This document shows, in pieces, positions 12,601-23,548 of a stretch of 64,000 nucleotides of DNA; the first letter of the stretch is position 1; each line of letters starts with the position of its first letter. The stretch is from contig NC_088779.1 in NCBI RefSeq assembly GCF_954871325.1, positions 19,594,846-19,658,845 on the forward strand. The letters run 5' to 3'. This stretch comes from Gordionus sp. m RMFG-2023 (lineage: Eukaryota > Nematomorpha > Gordioida > Chordodea > Parachordodidae). The notes under the pieces were generated by a model, which was given only the letters and a program-made list of their open reading frames with translations, was not told where the DNA came from and did not search any database. The position numbers were made by a program, and so were the translations under genes.

Positions 12601-12829
12601 AAATTTATAGATTAAAAGTTTTTAAAATCGAATATTTCCAAATTTTAATAAATAAAAAGGTTTTAAACTCACTTGTTTCACTTATAGCATATATAGAGTT
12701 ATCATTGTTTTGTTTTCTATCAATTGTTCTACCAATCACCGATATATTATAACCATTTTTGGCTAATTTAATACATATCGCTTTACCAATTCCCTTATTT
12801 GCCCCAGTAACAATTGCAGTCAAAACCAT
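3698..12829 (-). CDS. HSDL2: HSDL2-like short-chain dehydrogenase, six-exon gene
   Basis: Hydroxysteroid dehydrogenase-like 2 is a short-chain dehydrogenase/reductase with a C-terminal SCP2 domain; in other animals it is linked to peroxisomal or mitochondrial lipid metabolism, with an unclear substrate. Exons, in minus-strand order, are 12829-12673, 10145-10047, 9979-9865, 9813-9707, 4946-4845 and 3901-3698; phases 1,1,2,1,1 agree at every junction with GT/AG borders. The translation aligns with HSDL2 from my knowledge of the family almost without gaps: TGANKGIG cofactor loop at residues 8-15, NNAG at 92-95, NISPP with the likely catalytic Ser145, YTTTK (Tyr161/Lys165), then NALWPKYAIFTES and TGNFCVDEDIL. 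These exons give 261 residues. The start Met follows an in-frame stop. Introns 2 and 3 are only 67 and 51 bp; introns 1 and 4 are swollen by transposons. No break is seen, so the gene is probably intact. An SCP2 exon is probably downstream. Confidence 0.88.
3902..4844 (-). other. HSDL2 intron 5
   Basis: This intron runs between a phase-1 donor (ATG followed by gtacgg) and an AAAG acceptor. It holds sequence ending ACAGGTCTCTAG near 4773 that resembles the GCAGGTCTCTG terminus of the GC-rich hAT family seen complete at 18939-19869, so a degraded copy probably fills part of it. Its other end was not found. Nothing else is recognised. Confidence 0.5.
5255..7915 (-). mobile_element. hAT transposon relic with transposase remains, in HSDL2 intron 4
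   Basis: The element spans about 5263-7907. The left end CAGAGGTCTGCATTGGG and the right end CCCACTTAGATGAACCTC are imperfect inverted repeats, and subterminal CCCGCCC blocks lie at both ends. Flanks taatagtc (5255-5262) and taatagta (7908-7915) match at 7 of 8 bases. On the minus strand a BED-type zinc finger is readable near 7225-7085 (SSLWKQFKIIF, then WIRCNDC), and the C-terminal hAT dimerisation motif near 5800-5690 (ISTFASSERGFSIGRFLEQR). Between them the frame is broken by many stops and shifts, so it cannot make a transposase. A 220-bp MITE sits inside at 7282-7501. Confidence 0.8.
7274..7509. mobile_element. MITE family A, copy 1, nested in a hAT relic
   Basis: The element is 7282-7501 (220 bp), starting TAGTGATGTTAAACGGCTC and ending GAGCCGTTACAACACTA. 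It is flanked by exact 8-bp copies of ctttagat (7274-7281 and 7502-7509). The ends also contain an internal GGCTC/GAGCC palindrome. There is no coding capacity. The TIR and 8-bp duplication indicate a hAT-mobilised miniature element. Other copies lie at 8581-8757, 19218-19437 and 47217-47414. Confidence 0.9.
7916..9706 (-). other. Rest of HSDL2 intron 4
   Basis: Apart from MITE family A copy 2 (8581-8757), no gene or complete element is seen. The stretch 9530-9630 has the words CCGGTTTAAAAG and GGTTCCAGTTCC, and 5030-5120 has the similar AGTTCCGGTTCTGAAC and GGTTCCAAGTTCTGG. These are probably fragments of one dispersed repeat, but ends and family are not determined. Confidence 0.4.
8581..8757. 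mobile_element. MITE family A, copy 2 (degraded)
   Basis: It starts TACTGTTGTTAAACG and ends TTTAAAGACACTC. The interior shares AAGCCTCGAGATTTCGATA and CAGGCTCGCATAATAT with the other copies. Target duplications are not recognisable, and the ends have drifted more than in copies 1 and 4, so this is probably an older insertion. It lies in HSDL2 intron 4. Confidence 0.75.
10430..11936 (+). mobile_element. hAT transposon relic in HSDL2 intron 1
   Basis: The plus strand carries broken hAT transposase pieces. ERFLKNKDLISDIQYFHP is readable with a frame break near 10700-10760, the typical segment before the dimerisation region. Near 11290-11400 SSISSCESIFSPLKRIIKS matches the hAT dimerisation motif (ISSxxxERxFSxLKRIK). 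The right end is marked by a C-run at 11902-11911 followed by ATGGGTGAAGTAGAATTGGGCCTG, ending at 11936, similar to other hAT ends here. The left end was not found. Numerous stops make it non-functional. Confidence 0.65.
11627..11740. repeat. 56-bp tandem duplication
   Basis: The segment starting CCTAACATATTGTACAAGCA at 11627 recurs at 11683. The two units differ by small changes. It lies within or beside the 3' part of the hAT relic and gives rise to a spurious 72-codon open frame. Confidence 0.8.
11937..12672 (-). other. Rest of HSDL2 intron 1
   Basis: AT-rich DNA with no recognised element. The intron ends (in gene order, begins) at a strong GTGAGT donor next to 12673. A 70-codon minus frame at 12204-12416 has no recognisable similarity and is rejected. 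Confidence 0.45.
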
Positions 12830-15800
12830 ATGATTTTAAGATAGATGCAAATAAAAACACTTTTCGCATTAATTAGCATCAACGATTGCAACAATAAATT
12901 ATATGTTACAGAATAAAATAATCAGATGTAGGCAACCTATATAAATAAAATTAGATATAGATTCTTTAAGGAAAATGTACCTAAGGGTTATCAATAAAAC
13001 TTTGCTACGCATTCTCAAAGGGTGGAATGTATAATTTAAATAATTAAGCATTCATAGCTTGATATTTTCTTTAAAAAAAATGACCTACCTTAATTGTTCC
13101 AATTTTGAACTTTAAGTTTTGTCTGAGGATTTGTCATATTCTTATTATTTTAAACTCTCGTTTTTATTATTTTTCTCATTTTCTTGATCATTCTAATTTT
13201 TAAAGGTAAGAAATATAATTTACAACAGAGTAACTCAATTTTATAATTTTATTTTATCATTCAATATTTTATATAAATATATTTTTTTGGAATTTTACTC
13301 TTATTTTTACTTATATTTATTAGAATATTTCGTTTCTATATGTAAAAATAATTATTTCGACATATAATTATCAATAAATTAAATAAAACAATATTTTATT
13401 TATTACTTGGAAAAAAATCTTTTATATTATATTTTTTCCTTACTTTTTTTAAATAAATTTTTTTTTTCTTTTTTAAAAGCAATATCAATGTTTAATAATT
13501 GTAATTATATTATTGAAAATTTATTAAGATTATCAGAGTTGTGTAAAAAGTATCTATATCTATATACTATTTCATAGGTATCTGTATCTGTGTATAGATA
13601 CTTTTTAAGATACATTTTGATATATTTTTATTTAACGATTTTTTATCTAAAAAATAAAAATATTTAAGTGCAAATTTTATCTCATATGTATGAGCATAAA
13701 ATTTAAATAAATATAATTATAAAAATATTAAGAATAATATAATAAATAAATATATAATATTAAAAGGTATTGGTGAAAGTTGGTTTAGTAAATATTCCAG
13801 AAGCTTAAAATTAAATAAAGATATATATATTATTCTTTTCCATTTATATCTATAGATATCAGTTCATTTTGAAGGATATTTTTATCATGCAAAGAAATTT
13901 ATAAACACTTGCTTAGCCATGACCCCCATTAATTAACCATACTATTGATGCACAAAATAATTTATTTAGAATTTTATAAAATAATTTTATAGATATTCCC
14001 CTAAATTTTAATGAATAAATTATAAGTTTAATGTAAAAAATTTTATTTTTGATTTCAATTGAAAAAAAACTTACTAAAAAATTTAAAATCTAGCAATAAC
14101 TTTTATAATTTAGTATTTGATGGATCATTTAACTCAAAAACAAAGACGAATTCTACTTATTTATACATTTTAATTTTTTATGGTTTGACTAAATAAAAAA
14201 AATTTTGATTGCCTTCCTAATATTAAACTTGACGCTTCATCACTGTTAAATGATAATACCAAATGTGAGACAATGATAAATAAATATATTTTATTGCCAC
14301 TTTATAAAATAGAATAATGATTTAACAATGATAATTGATGAATGTTGAGAAATTTAAATTATCGATATTTATACAAAATCTAAATTACACTCTCAAATTA
14401 ACATAAACATTATAATATTAATATAATAATGATTCATATTAATATAATAATGATTGATATTAATATGTAAAAGGAATCGAATATCAAATTATATAATTTG
14501 CAAAAATAATAAAGTTGGCATATCAAAATAAATAATGATTTCCAAAATATAAAGATAAGAAAGAAAACCAAATGAATGAAAAAGTGATTGAATTTATTTA
14601 GACAAATATAAGTTCTTGTATCATAGATACAAGCACTTGCGGTAGGGTTTAACTCTGTGAATAATATAGCTTTAATATAAATTATTACTTTTATATTAAA
14701 AACTATGTATAAAACCTAAATATCTCGATTTAAAATAATTTTTTTCTCTTCTTATATTATCGATGTCTAGAAAATTGTTTATTTCTATACGAAAAGGGAT
14801 TATTATTAAATAATATATAATTAAATTTATTTGACAAAAAAAATGCAGCTCCAAAGTAATTTTATTTATATAGAACTTCAGCTATTATATCAAGATTAAT
14901 GTAATATTTTATACAAATATATACTTAAAATAAGGCACTAAAAATATTTTTGATATCTAGAAATCTGAAATATAAATGATGCCTTAAAACCAATATATTT
15001 CAGAAATATACCTGCTGTTTGTAAATTTTTAATCAATAACAGCTATTTTAATATGTTAATAACTCAATCTTTTAAATATGTTTTCCTGTTAAACAATTCA
15101 ATTTGTACAAATCAAATGTTTTTTTATAGCAACTAATTAAAAAAAAGATTATAAATTTTTTTAATAATTAAAAAATTTTTTAAAAACACTTAGTCATTAA
15201 CTTATTGATTAAGACTGCGCTTAAAAAATAATTCTTCCATTTATTTCATTTCAGATTTCTAGATTCATATCAGCAATAAATATTATTTCCATGATCATTT
15301 AATCGCAAAATAAATATTTTCATAGAATAATAGATATAATATTTTCTTCAAACTGCTGGGTCCCCAGATGCTAATGAAATCATTTCAAATTTATTATTTA
15401 ATGTAAAAGATAAATATAATTATTTCCCTTTATCCAATTAACTTTATTATTTAACATAAATAAAATAACATAATAATAATATATAAGGGGTGCTGGATAT
15501 ATACCCTGATACAAAATATGTTATATTCCTGCTAGCAAAGTCCTCTTTCGTATGGAAACATTTAAAATAAATAATAAGGTGGAAACTAATAATTAGACAA
15601 TTAGTGATAAGTCCTTTCTAATTTAGGTTTTAAGAGGGAAACAAAATTTAGATTTTTAAGAGTAAATTTATTTTTTACTATCATTTAAACATTTGTGATT
15701 TTTAAATTATTTTTTTCTAAAAATATCAATACATCTAACTTAATGAGACATTTATTAGACTAACATGACATATCATGTGAAAATAAAAAGAAACGAGAAA

Positions 15801-16318
15801 AATATATACAAAATTTAAAAATATGTTTCAAGCCCATCTTGGAAGATATTAATGACCTCAGAAAAAGGAAAATTGATTCTATTGATTAATTTAGTTTAAA
15901 AAATGAAAAAATATTAGGCTATGCCGATTTTCATAGCGGCGTAAAGTAATTGACTTAAATAATAAACCCCGATAAAACTGTTGCCGCATAGGTCTGGATA
16001 TATTTAATTTTTTATAGACTTCATATTTTAGACATATTATATAAATCCTTGTTAAAAAACGAGCCGTTTCTCGTGGACACCATGATTTGGAGAAGACGCG
16101 CTCCAGGATACTTTGAATGCTTCCTGCCCATATATGGAATCGACATTTTATAATTCATTGTATTAAAGTTTTTATAATTTATTTGGGCACTAATTCTAAG
16201 ATTGTTAATATAGCTTAGTTCTTAAATCATTTTCTATCTCACTTCTAAATAAATTTATGTATTTTTCACTTCCGAAATAGGCTAAGGAATTGCTTTTTTA
16301 CTCAGGATCACGCATAAC
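12830..16318. other. AT-rich intergenic DNA upstream of HSDL2
   Basis: No gene was found. This would hold the HSDL2 promoter, but no core element can be separated from the AT-rich background. At 13534 the sequence CAGAGTTGTGTAAAAAGTATC resembles the end of a dispersed repeat also seen near 2902 and 50959. A 22-bp unit (tattaatataataatgattg) repeats about twice at 14413-14465. A fragment GTTAAAAAACGAGCCGTTT near 16053 may be the end of a family A MITE. Confidence 0.4.
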
Positions 16319-18872
16319 CAGGGTTGGCATGTCGGTCATTTGACAGGAGGAGTATTTAACCGGTCAAATACTCTAAAATATTATTGGCGAATAAATATTT
16401 TGATATAATTAACTAATATGCATTAAAGCATGTTTATCAATCTTTTTGTATTATGAAGGAATAGAAATCAAAAGAATTTTTTTTATTATTAAAATAATTA
16501 AATATAATAATTTAGATAAGTCATGGTTTATTTTTTAATAAATTTAAATTTTATTTAATATTTAGCGGGATACAAATTATATTAATTCTCATTTATTTTA
16601 CTTCCACTTGCTACATTTGAATTTATAAATTAATTTTCTTTTTAGCTTTTCTGGTCAAATTTACAAAATAATTTATTCAATTCTGCTAATTATATATTAT
16701 ATTTTATATAATATTAAGCCAAATTATTGAAATAATTGGTCGTAAAAATAATCAACTTTACAATAATCAAAATCTTTTATAGTTAAATTTTAATATATTA
16801 GGAATTATGGTCAAACCAAAGCATAGTTTGGAAACATTTTCAAGAAGTACACGATGGTAAATCAAATAAAGTGGTGTGCAGGTTTTGTAAGATGTCCTAT
16901 ATTACCCACGTTGATAGAATGATCAAGCATTTATAAGCAGCTGTGCTATGTTCCATGTCATAATTAAGGAAAGAAATTTTCAAATTCCAAAATATCAACT
17001 TCTACAAAAAATTACATAAATTTGTAATACTTCTAGCTCTAAAGAATTGGGTGATATTAGTGAGAATGATTATTAAATTGACAATATTGTGTCTTGTGAC
17101 TCAAAAAATGATTCCATTATCTCTGATCAATCAACAAGCAAGGCGATTAAATGTAAATCTCATTCTTGTATAACCGGTTTAATAGATGGAATGAATCCCA
17201 AAGAAAAAAGTGAGCTCGATCAATTGTTTGCAAAGGCTGTATATGCTAGCAATTTACCTTTCTACATCACTGAAAATTCCTACACCCAAGAATTCTTTAA
17301 AAAAATAGGTCCTATTTACACTTTACCCAGGCGCAGGCAACTGGCTGGATATTTTCTAGATAAAGCGTCAGGAGATATGGAGGCGAGAGTTGCATATATA
17401 ATAGATAAAGCTCCTCACTTATCAATTGTATCAGATGGCTGGAGCAACATCAGCAACGAGAGAATCATTAATTTTATAGTGGTTACGCTTGCTCCAGTAT
17501 TCTACAAATTTTTAAATACTGAGGAAAATCGCCATACTGTAGATTATATTGCCCAGGAATTTAAAAATGTATTTCATGAATTGTATTCGGTAATAGTATA
17601 TTCTTTAGTTATTGATAATGCCGCTTACATGAAAGCAGCCTTGAGAATTTTAAAATCTGAATCTATAATCTTATACACTGTTATGGTTCTGCAGCGCATA
17701 CATTGCAGTTATTCTTTCACGATTTTGAACGATTGAACGTCTTCAGTTACCATATCAATAATTTAATTTAATTTTTCAAGAATAAACACATACCAGCTGC
17801 AATATTTTCCCGTAATAAGAATCAACATGGTCATCTACATTAAGTACAATTAGCCAACCAAGATTAGCATAGTCAATAAAATGTATGGAGTAAATACAAA
17901 TATGTAAGAAAGCCCTGAAAGCATCAGTTGTTGAAAGTTGTATGTTATATTTCTCCTATAGATATTACCAATTATATATTAAATGAAGAAATATTTTGAA
18001 CGAAAAATCTAAAAATTTTAGCTATACTCCAACCTTTAGCTACCTCATTGTTGAAAGTGCAAGGGAATAAATGAACTTTGGCCGAGATGCTTAATTTAGA
18101 AAAACACATAATACAATCATGCCATGATTCTATATTTTCTCCATCTCAAGAAACAAAAATTAAAGTTATGTTTGAAAAGAGAAAAAATTATCTAAATACA
18201 TGTGCTCACAATGCTGCTTATTTTTTGGACCCCCAATATCAAGGGGAGCATCTTACAAGTGCTGAATTTGATGAAGCATGTGATTTAATAACAAGTAGGT
18301 ATTTTACAAGGTGGTGATAATCAAAATATTTTAAGTGATATAATAAATATCAGAAGTAAAAGCGGCATGTATAATAGCCAAAATATGTGGAAAATGGTAA
18401 CTTCTAAGAAACAATCAGATTTCGGACTCAAGTTGGCGAAATGCACTTTGCCCACCTTGCCCATTAAGAGAAGTAGCAAATATTTTTAACATTTCCTAGT
18501 TCGACTTCTTCTTCACAAAGAAATTGGTAGGTTTGTGGCAATATTCATACGAAAAACAGAAATCGAATGAGGACTTCTACAACAGAAAAATTGGTAAGAG
18601 TATATCATAACTTAAGATTGATTTAAAATATTAAATAAAATAATGATATTGAATATGAATCGGAATAGAACTTTGCCACGGAGGGCAAAGCATACTATGA
18701 AATGAATTAAAAAAATATTATGAAATTTAATATTACATAGATTTATTATAATATTATATGTATATAAAATAAAGTTAATTTTGGCATAAGAAACATTTAT
18801 TTGAATTCGACCGGACAAATATGGGTCAATTTACCGAATCGTATTTCACCGGTCAATCCACATAACATCGGT
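16319..18872 (+). mobile_element. hAT transposon relic with BED finger and DUF659-like domain
   Basis: The left end CAGGGTTGGCATGTCGGTCA at 16319 is a typical hAT terminus. It is followed by GAGTATTTAACCGGTCAAATACTC-like palindromic subterminal sequence at 16350-16373, and a similar GTATTTCACCGGTCAAT block lies near the right end (18841). Transposase on the plus strand: a BED finger near 16872-16940 (VVCRFCKMSYITHVDRMIKHL-like, C..C..H..H), then 17089-17736 with SIVSDGWSN, IINFIVV, RHTVDYIAQE and VIDNAAYMKAA (DUF659-like and catalytic region). The frame then shifts into GSAAHTLQLFFHDFERLN. A later piece, 18078-18317, has HNAAYFLDPQYQGE. The C-terminal motif RNRMRTSTTEKLVRVYHNLRL-like lies near 18560-18615. 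Several stops and shifts break it. The right end is approximate. Confidence 0.85.
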
Positions 18873-18930
18873 ATGTAATATTTTTTAGATTTTCATTAAA
18901 ACAAATTTATATATAAATTTGCAAAGCAAA

Positions 18931-19877
18931 CAAAATATCAGAGACCTGCAGAGATACCATTTGCACGGCCCGGCCCGGATTTTTTTTCAAAAATTTTTTA
19001 CGGCCCGGCCAGGCATGGGTTTAAAAGTTTTAGGCCCGGCCCGGATATTTAAAAAAAAATTTTGGGGGCCCAGCCCGGATTTTTTAAAAAAAAATTATTT
19101 TAAGCCAGGCTCGGAATTTTTTAAAATTATATTCGACCTGGTATATACAAAAAATTCACCTATTTGGTATTTTATCATATTTTTCGGCGAGTATTATCAT
19201 TTAATAAGCAAGCAAGCTAATGTTGTTAAACGCCTCCTTCTGAGCCGATTTTTAAAAATGGCTAACTCAATATTTTCGCCAGAAAAATATTGACTAAGCC
19301 TCGAAATTTCGATACTATATGTCAAGACCTTTGCTTCTTCTATGAGCAAAATTTTCAGGCTTGCATAATATTTTTCTGGATAAAATACTGAGTTAGCCGT
19401 TTTTTAACGGCTCAAAACGAGCCGTTTAACAACACTATATTAGTATATTACAAATTGATACTATAAAAAATTTGTGTAAATAATATTTTGAGAATATACT
19501 ATATTAATTGTATTTATAAAAAAAAATAAACTGATATTTTAATTAATAAAAAATTTAGCATATATTATATAATAATGTATTTAACCATGGCAGGAAAACT
19601 ATAATAATATTATGTAATAGATACTAAGAGTATTAGCTAGTGTTAACTTTCACCAAACATTATATTAATCATAACTATATAAAATCATTATAACCATATC
19701 TAATTGACGAATATAATAATTCATGTTGTATAAATTTTTTTAAAAAATATGGCCCGGCCCGACCCGGGTTTTTTAAAAAAAAATTTTCATGCCCGGCCCG
19801 GGTATATTTTAAAATACGACCCTGCCCTGGTACCCGGGTCGGGCTTAGGGCCGGGCCTGCAGGTCTCTGCAAAATAT
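18931..19877. mobile_element. Non-autonomous hAT element, GC-rich family, exact 8-bp duplication
   Basis: The element is 18939-19869 (931 bp). The ends CAGAGACCTGCAG and CTGCAGGTCTCTG are exact inverted repeats, and flanks caaaatat (18931-18938 and 19870-19877) are identical. Both ends have GGCCCGG-rich blocks separated by A/T tracts, striking in this AT-rich genome. There is no transposase. Open frames on both strands at 18919-19293 and 19675-19952 only read through these repeats. A family A MITE sits inside. Relatives: 26355-26651, 31750-32095, 41238-41543. Confidence 0.92.
19218..19437. mobile_element. MITE family A, copy 3, nested in GC-rich hAT element
   Basis: It starts TAATGTTGTTAAACGCCTC and ends GAGCCGTTTAACAACACTA, with interior words shared with copies 1, 2 and 4 (AAGCCTCGAAATTTCGATA, CAGGCTTGCATAATAT). 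The target duplication is not clear. Its position shows the host element inserted first and MITE family A moved later. Confidence 0.85.
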
Positions 19878-20089
19878 AAAGTAAGAAATATAAAAAATTT
19901 TTATTTAACATTTTTTATTAAAATGTTTCAAATATACAAATTTATAATTTGAATCAAATTTCGATTTAAAAACGTATACATTTACAATAAAATAAGCTAT
20001 ATAAAAATATTTTAAATACTGTAATTTATTTTAAAAAAAGAAAAAAAGAAGGAACATGAGGAGATGCAACTAGGTTATGGCACCATGGA

Positions 20090-21960
20090 TTGATATACTA
20101 GGCGACCTACAAATCCATTGAAATTTGTTGGCGTATGTAAAAACATTCATGAGGGTCACCAGATATTAAGCGCATCTTTTGGCTGAGTGCCTTTAAAAAA
20201 TCCAATGCTCTATGTCCTATAGCACCGATTGTATCAGAAACAATCGTGGTTAGATTAATTTTGGGAATGGTAATGTATTTATTGATCTTTCTTATTTCCG
20301 CTCTAACTAAGGAATTAGAGCCAAAAGATGGTGCAAAGCGATCAACACATGTATATTCACAGGCTAGCGGGATTCCTCTGCTCCATGGGATAAGAGTCAT
20401 TCCGTCAGGCCTGATACTGTCCCCGAGATTATGACCTACAGGTTCAAAGTTGATGGAATATTAGCTGAACGGAGAATTCTAGCAATAATTAAATTAATTG
20501 CTTTCTGGTGTGGAGGCGGCCTTTAGAAAAATGGCAGTGAAGAGGGTGATGACCTAGACTGTCGATAGGGAGCGGGCACTGTTTGCAAGATGAGGGTGTG
20601 ACGATATCGCAGCCTAAACGAAGACCTATTCCTATCCGAAGTTCTTCGTTGGAAAGAAGCAAACCAAGGTTAGAGCTAGGGATAGCCTCAAGCCATTCAT
20701 ATTCTGTGTTGAAATGTTGAATAGATGATGGAGGATTACTACTTTGATTTATTGGGGGTAGGAATTAATATTTTGATTTATTGGGGTGGGGATATCTGGG
20801 TTAAAGATCGAGGAAATGTCCTTCAAAGCAGCGTTCGAGTAAAGGAATTCAAAGGAATGCTGAATTAAAGGTAAGTCCCAATCTTGTTGCCTGGAGAATA
20901 AAGGAAAGGGAACATTTGGAGCATTCGAATTCCATAGGTCTAGTGCCAAACCCCAGATGGGGATATGTAGTGGTTAAATATTTTAGTAATTATTTGAATT
21001 TTGGTGTATGATGAGAGAAACCCTGCAAAACTTAGTGAGGCAGGGGATCGAAAGCCTATACCCCCAAATTTGCTTGGAAGAGCTGTTTGCATCCAGCAAC
21101 TGGATGTTAGTTAGATTTTGAGTATTGATTCAAGAGATATTTTAATTTTAAGTTCCAAATCTAGTAGCATGTCTGGGAATTAGAAAAGAGGAGCAGAACA
21201 AAAGGTATGCATTTTGGAATATAAAGGAAATTCTTTAGAAGAAAGAATGAATGATGAGATGGTAAAGATCCTAAGATTTTCTGAAGTCAGTCAAATTTAA
21301 ACAGGAAGTCTTCAGGAAATTTAGATATTGCTACTTTGTTTCCAATAGGTGAGCCTAAATGAGTAAAATTTATTTCTCGATAATAGAAAAGTTATCAGGA
21401 ATGGGGTAAAAATTGTTGAGCCTATAAAATTCGCATTTTTTAAGATTGAGGGAAAGCCCGGGAGCGATGGAATTTTAATTAATTTATCGTATGCACTGCA
21501 ACTGTACAATTATCTAAATACCATATGTTTAAGACATTGCATTTGTTGTTGATGTTGATTGTGATAGTGCGAATAGCCTCACAGAAGATAGCTAGGCCCA
21601 AGGGGCCCTATTTTTGTATTCCTTGACAGGATTCTATAGTCCTTTCATGAAATTTCAAAAAAGACACGTGACCATAGCAAGCTGATATATACATTGAATA
21701 TTCTGGGAATGTGTTACAGAAAGATATGAAATGCTTTCTTAAGGGTGTTGAATGCATTGTTAAAATCTAATTAAAAAAATTTTTTTTTTGATTGGTGGAG
21801 CAGATGGCGTGTGATGTGTGAAGCAGCCTCACACCCTGCAAGAATACTAAAACCTAATTGATGAGGAAGTAAAATATTTCAAAGTTTTGCATTTAATCGC
21901 CAACAAATGATTTTGGAAATGATTCTTCGGAAGATGGCCCCAAATCTGAGCTATTAGATT
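20090..21960 (-). mobile_element. LINE relic 1: reverse transcriptase and C-terminal domain
   Basis: Read on the minus strand from 21960 downward: FGAIFRRIISKIICWRLNAK and LPHQLGFSILAGCEAASH (an early reverse transcriptase segment), LDFNNAF, LGP near 21600, and WYLDN near 21523-21509 at the catalytic YxDD position with the second Asp replaced by Asn. Next come LRIGIGLRLGCDIV and CKQCPLPIDSLGHHPLHC, a Cys/His cluster (20670-20530). Last is an open stretch 20400-20107 starting TLIPWSRGIPLACEYTC and ending near SGDPHECFYIRQQ. This C-terminal layout is common in one group of animal non-LTR retrotransposons; I do not assign the clade. Several stops and shifts break it, and the 5' end is missing. 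Its GC content is higher than its surroundings. Confidence 0.85.
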
Positions 21961-22329
21961 CATTCATTTATATGTTTGTTTTATTTTCCCTGCGAAATAA
22001 TAAATAAAATTAATTGTTGGGAAATAAATCCCACAGACTCTTTGAATGAATTTAGTATATGAGAATAATTCGTCAACTAGATCTCGGTAATGAAAGTTTT
22101 AAAAATTGTTTTCCAATTTTGTTTAGCAGGGGTCTTGTTGACCCCACAGATACTTTCTAGCATAATTAATATGCTCTGCCAACGGATAAGGCATTTTGAT
22201 TTTAAGATAATATTTAAAATTTATTTTAAACTTCAAAATTACCAAGCAAGACAAACAAATCGTTCCAATATTAACGTGGACTCAGTTGAGGATTATTCAT
22301 ATCTTGATGTTTAAATATTAAATATGCAG
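21961..22329. other. Unassigned stretch between LINE and hAT relics
   Basis: A 74-codon plus frame at 22090-22314 has no recognised similarity and no codon-level signal that separates it from background. Nothing else is seen. Confidence 0.35.
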
Positions 22330-23548
22330 CTAAATTAGACCAATTTTCAGAACTACGACAGATTCATTTTTGTAGATAATTCTCCAAGAAATACAGTGGA
22401 AGCATTTCATACCTTAAAATATATTATATAGGCTTTCCAAATTATTAAAATGATTGTATATGGAAGCATTTCATACCTTAAAATATATTTTATAGGCTTT
22501 CCAAATTATTAAAATTATTGTATATTTTTGGCAATGAGACCTTCTTTATTACATAGAATAAAAACCTACATCAAAATCTTACATCTTATAATTGATTGAA
22601 TAGACTAGCTTTACTCAACGATATCTTCAACATAAATCATTATAAAAATTGGCGCAATCGCAAAGATTAAATTTTCATTTATGGGCGATATTTTGATTAA
22701 CTTTTTAAATCATTATAATATGTTTAATTTTATATTTTATTGTGATTTACATACCAGTTTATATAGCTATAATATTTTTTAACCGTTATTATATTAGCTC
22801 TTAATATATATCCTAATATTTTATTATTTGTGTTCGAAAATCATACTTTCAAATTTGTTTGGTTCTAAAAAATTTTATATGATGATTAGTTCTAATAAAT
22901 TTTTAATGCTCCAAAAAAAATTATTTCAATATAAAAAAAATTTAGTAACTAAAGGCCAATTAATTTCTGAATTTATATATTGGTACGAGAGATTCATTTT
23001 ACAAGATAATAATCCGAGAAATGCAATGGAAGCATTGCATAGTTTAAAATATATTAAAACTACTATATATTTTGGCAACATTTCCAATAAATAAAAGCAC
23101 AAATGAAAGAATCCTTTTGTTATTAAGGAGAATAAAAACCTATCTTAGGAGTACCACATCAGAAAATAGGTTTCAGCCTTACTTAATATTCATCGTGATT
23201 TAATCCCAAGCAAAGAACAAATTATTCAAAAATTGGCTCAATACAAAGAAGATTAAATTTTCACTTAGAAACCATATTTTATTTAACATTTTATTATTTT
23301 AATCCAATATTTATTGTCATCTACCTACCTTTATTTAAATTCAGCTATAAATTTTTTTAAACACTATATGTTTTTTTCAATATGTTTTTATGTATCCTAA
23401 ATATTGTTACTCTTTTAGGATTGGTTATAATGAATTCCATATTATGATTTAATAAATAAATATGATTCTCCAAAAAAAAATAATTTCAATAAAAATTATC
23501 CACCCTCCCCCCCCCCCCCTCCCCCTCAAATTCCTGGGCACGCGCCTG
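22330..23548 (+). mobile_element. Two tandem 3' fragments of a ZMYM1-like hAT
   Basis: Two related blocks follow each other. Around 22350-22700 and 22985-23290 both encode variants of RFI..DN.PRN..EA.H.LKYI. They are followed by hAT C-terminal remains: ERILLLLRRIKTYLR, then IIQKLAQYKED in the second copy, and RLALLNDIF in the first. The second copy runs to a C-run and a terminus CCTGGGCACGCGCCTG ending at 23548, the reverse complement style of the CAGGCGCGTACGCAGG end at 25892. Neither copy is complete, and stops interrupt both. The family matches 25290-25530, 25892-27637 and 34319-36480. Confidence 0.7.
22398..22525. repeat. 64-bp tandem duplication within hAT fragment
   Basis: The unit beginning GGAAGCATTTCATACC at 22398 is repeated at 22462 with only a few base differences, which suggests a recent local duplication. 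Confidence 0.9.

Noticed and set aside
19675-19952. Overlapping open frames on both strands with proline/glycine-rich translations
   Set aside because: They read the GC-rich terminal repeats of the hAT element 18939-19869; both strands are open only because of repeat composition.
22006-23548. taataaat duplication at 21998 as partner to the hAT end at 23548
   Set aside because: The word is AT-rich and common, and the sequence after 22005 does not resemble the family's terminal repeat.
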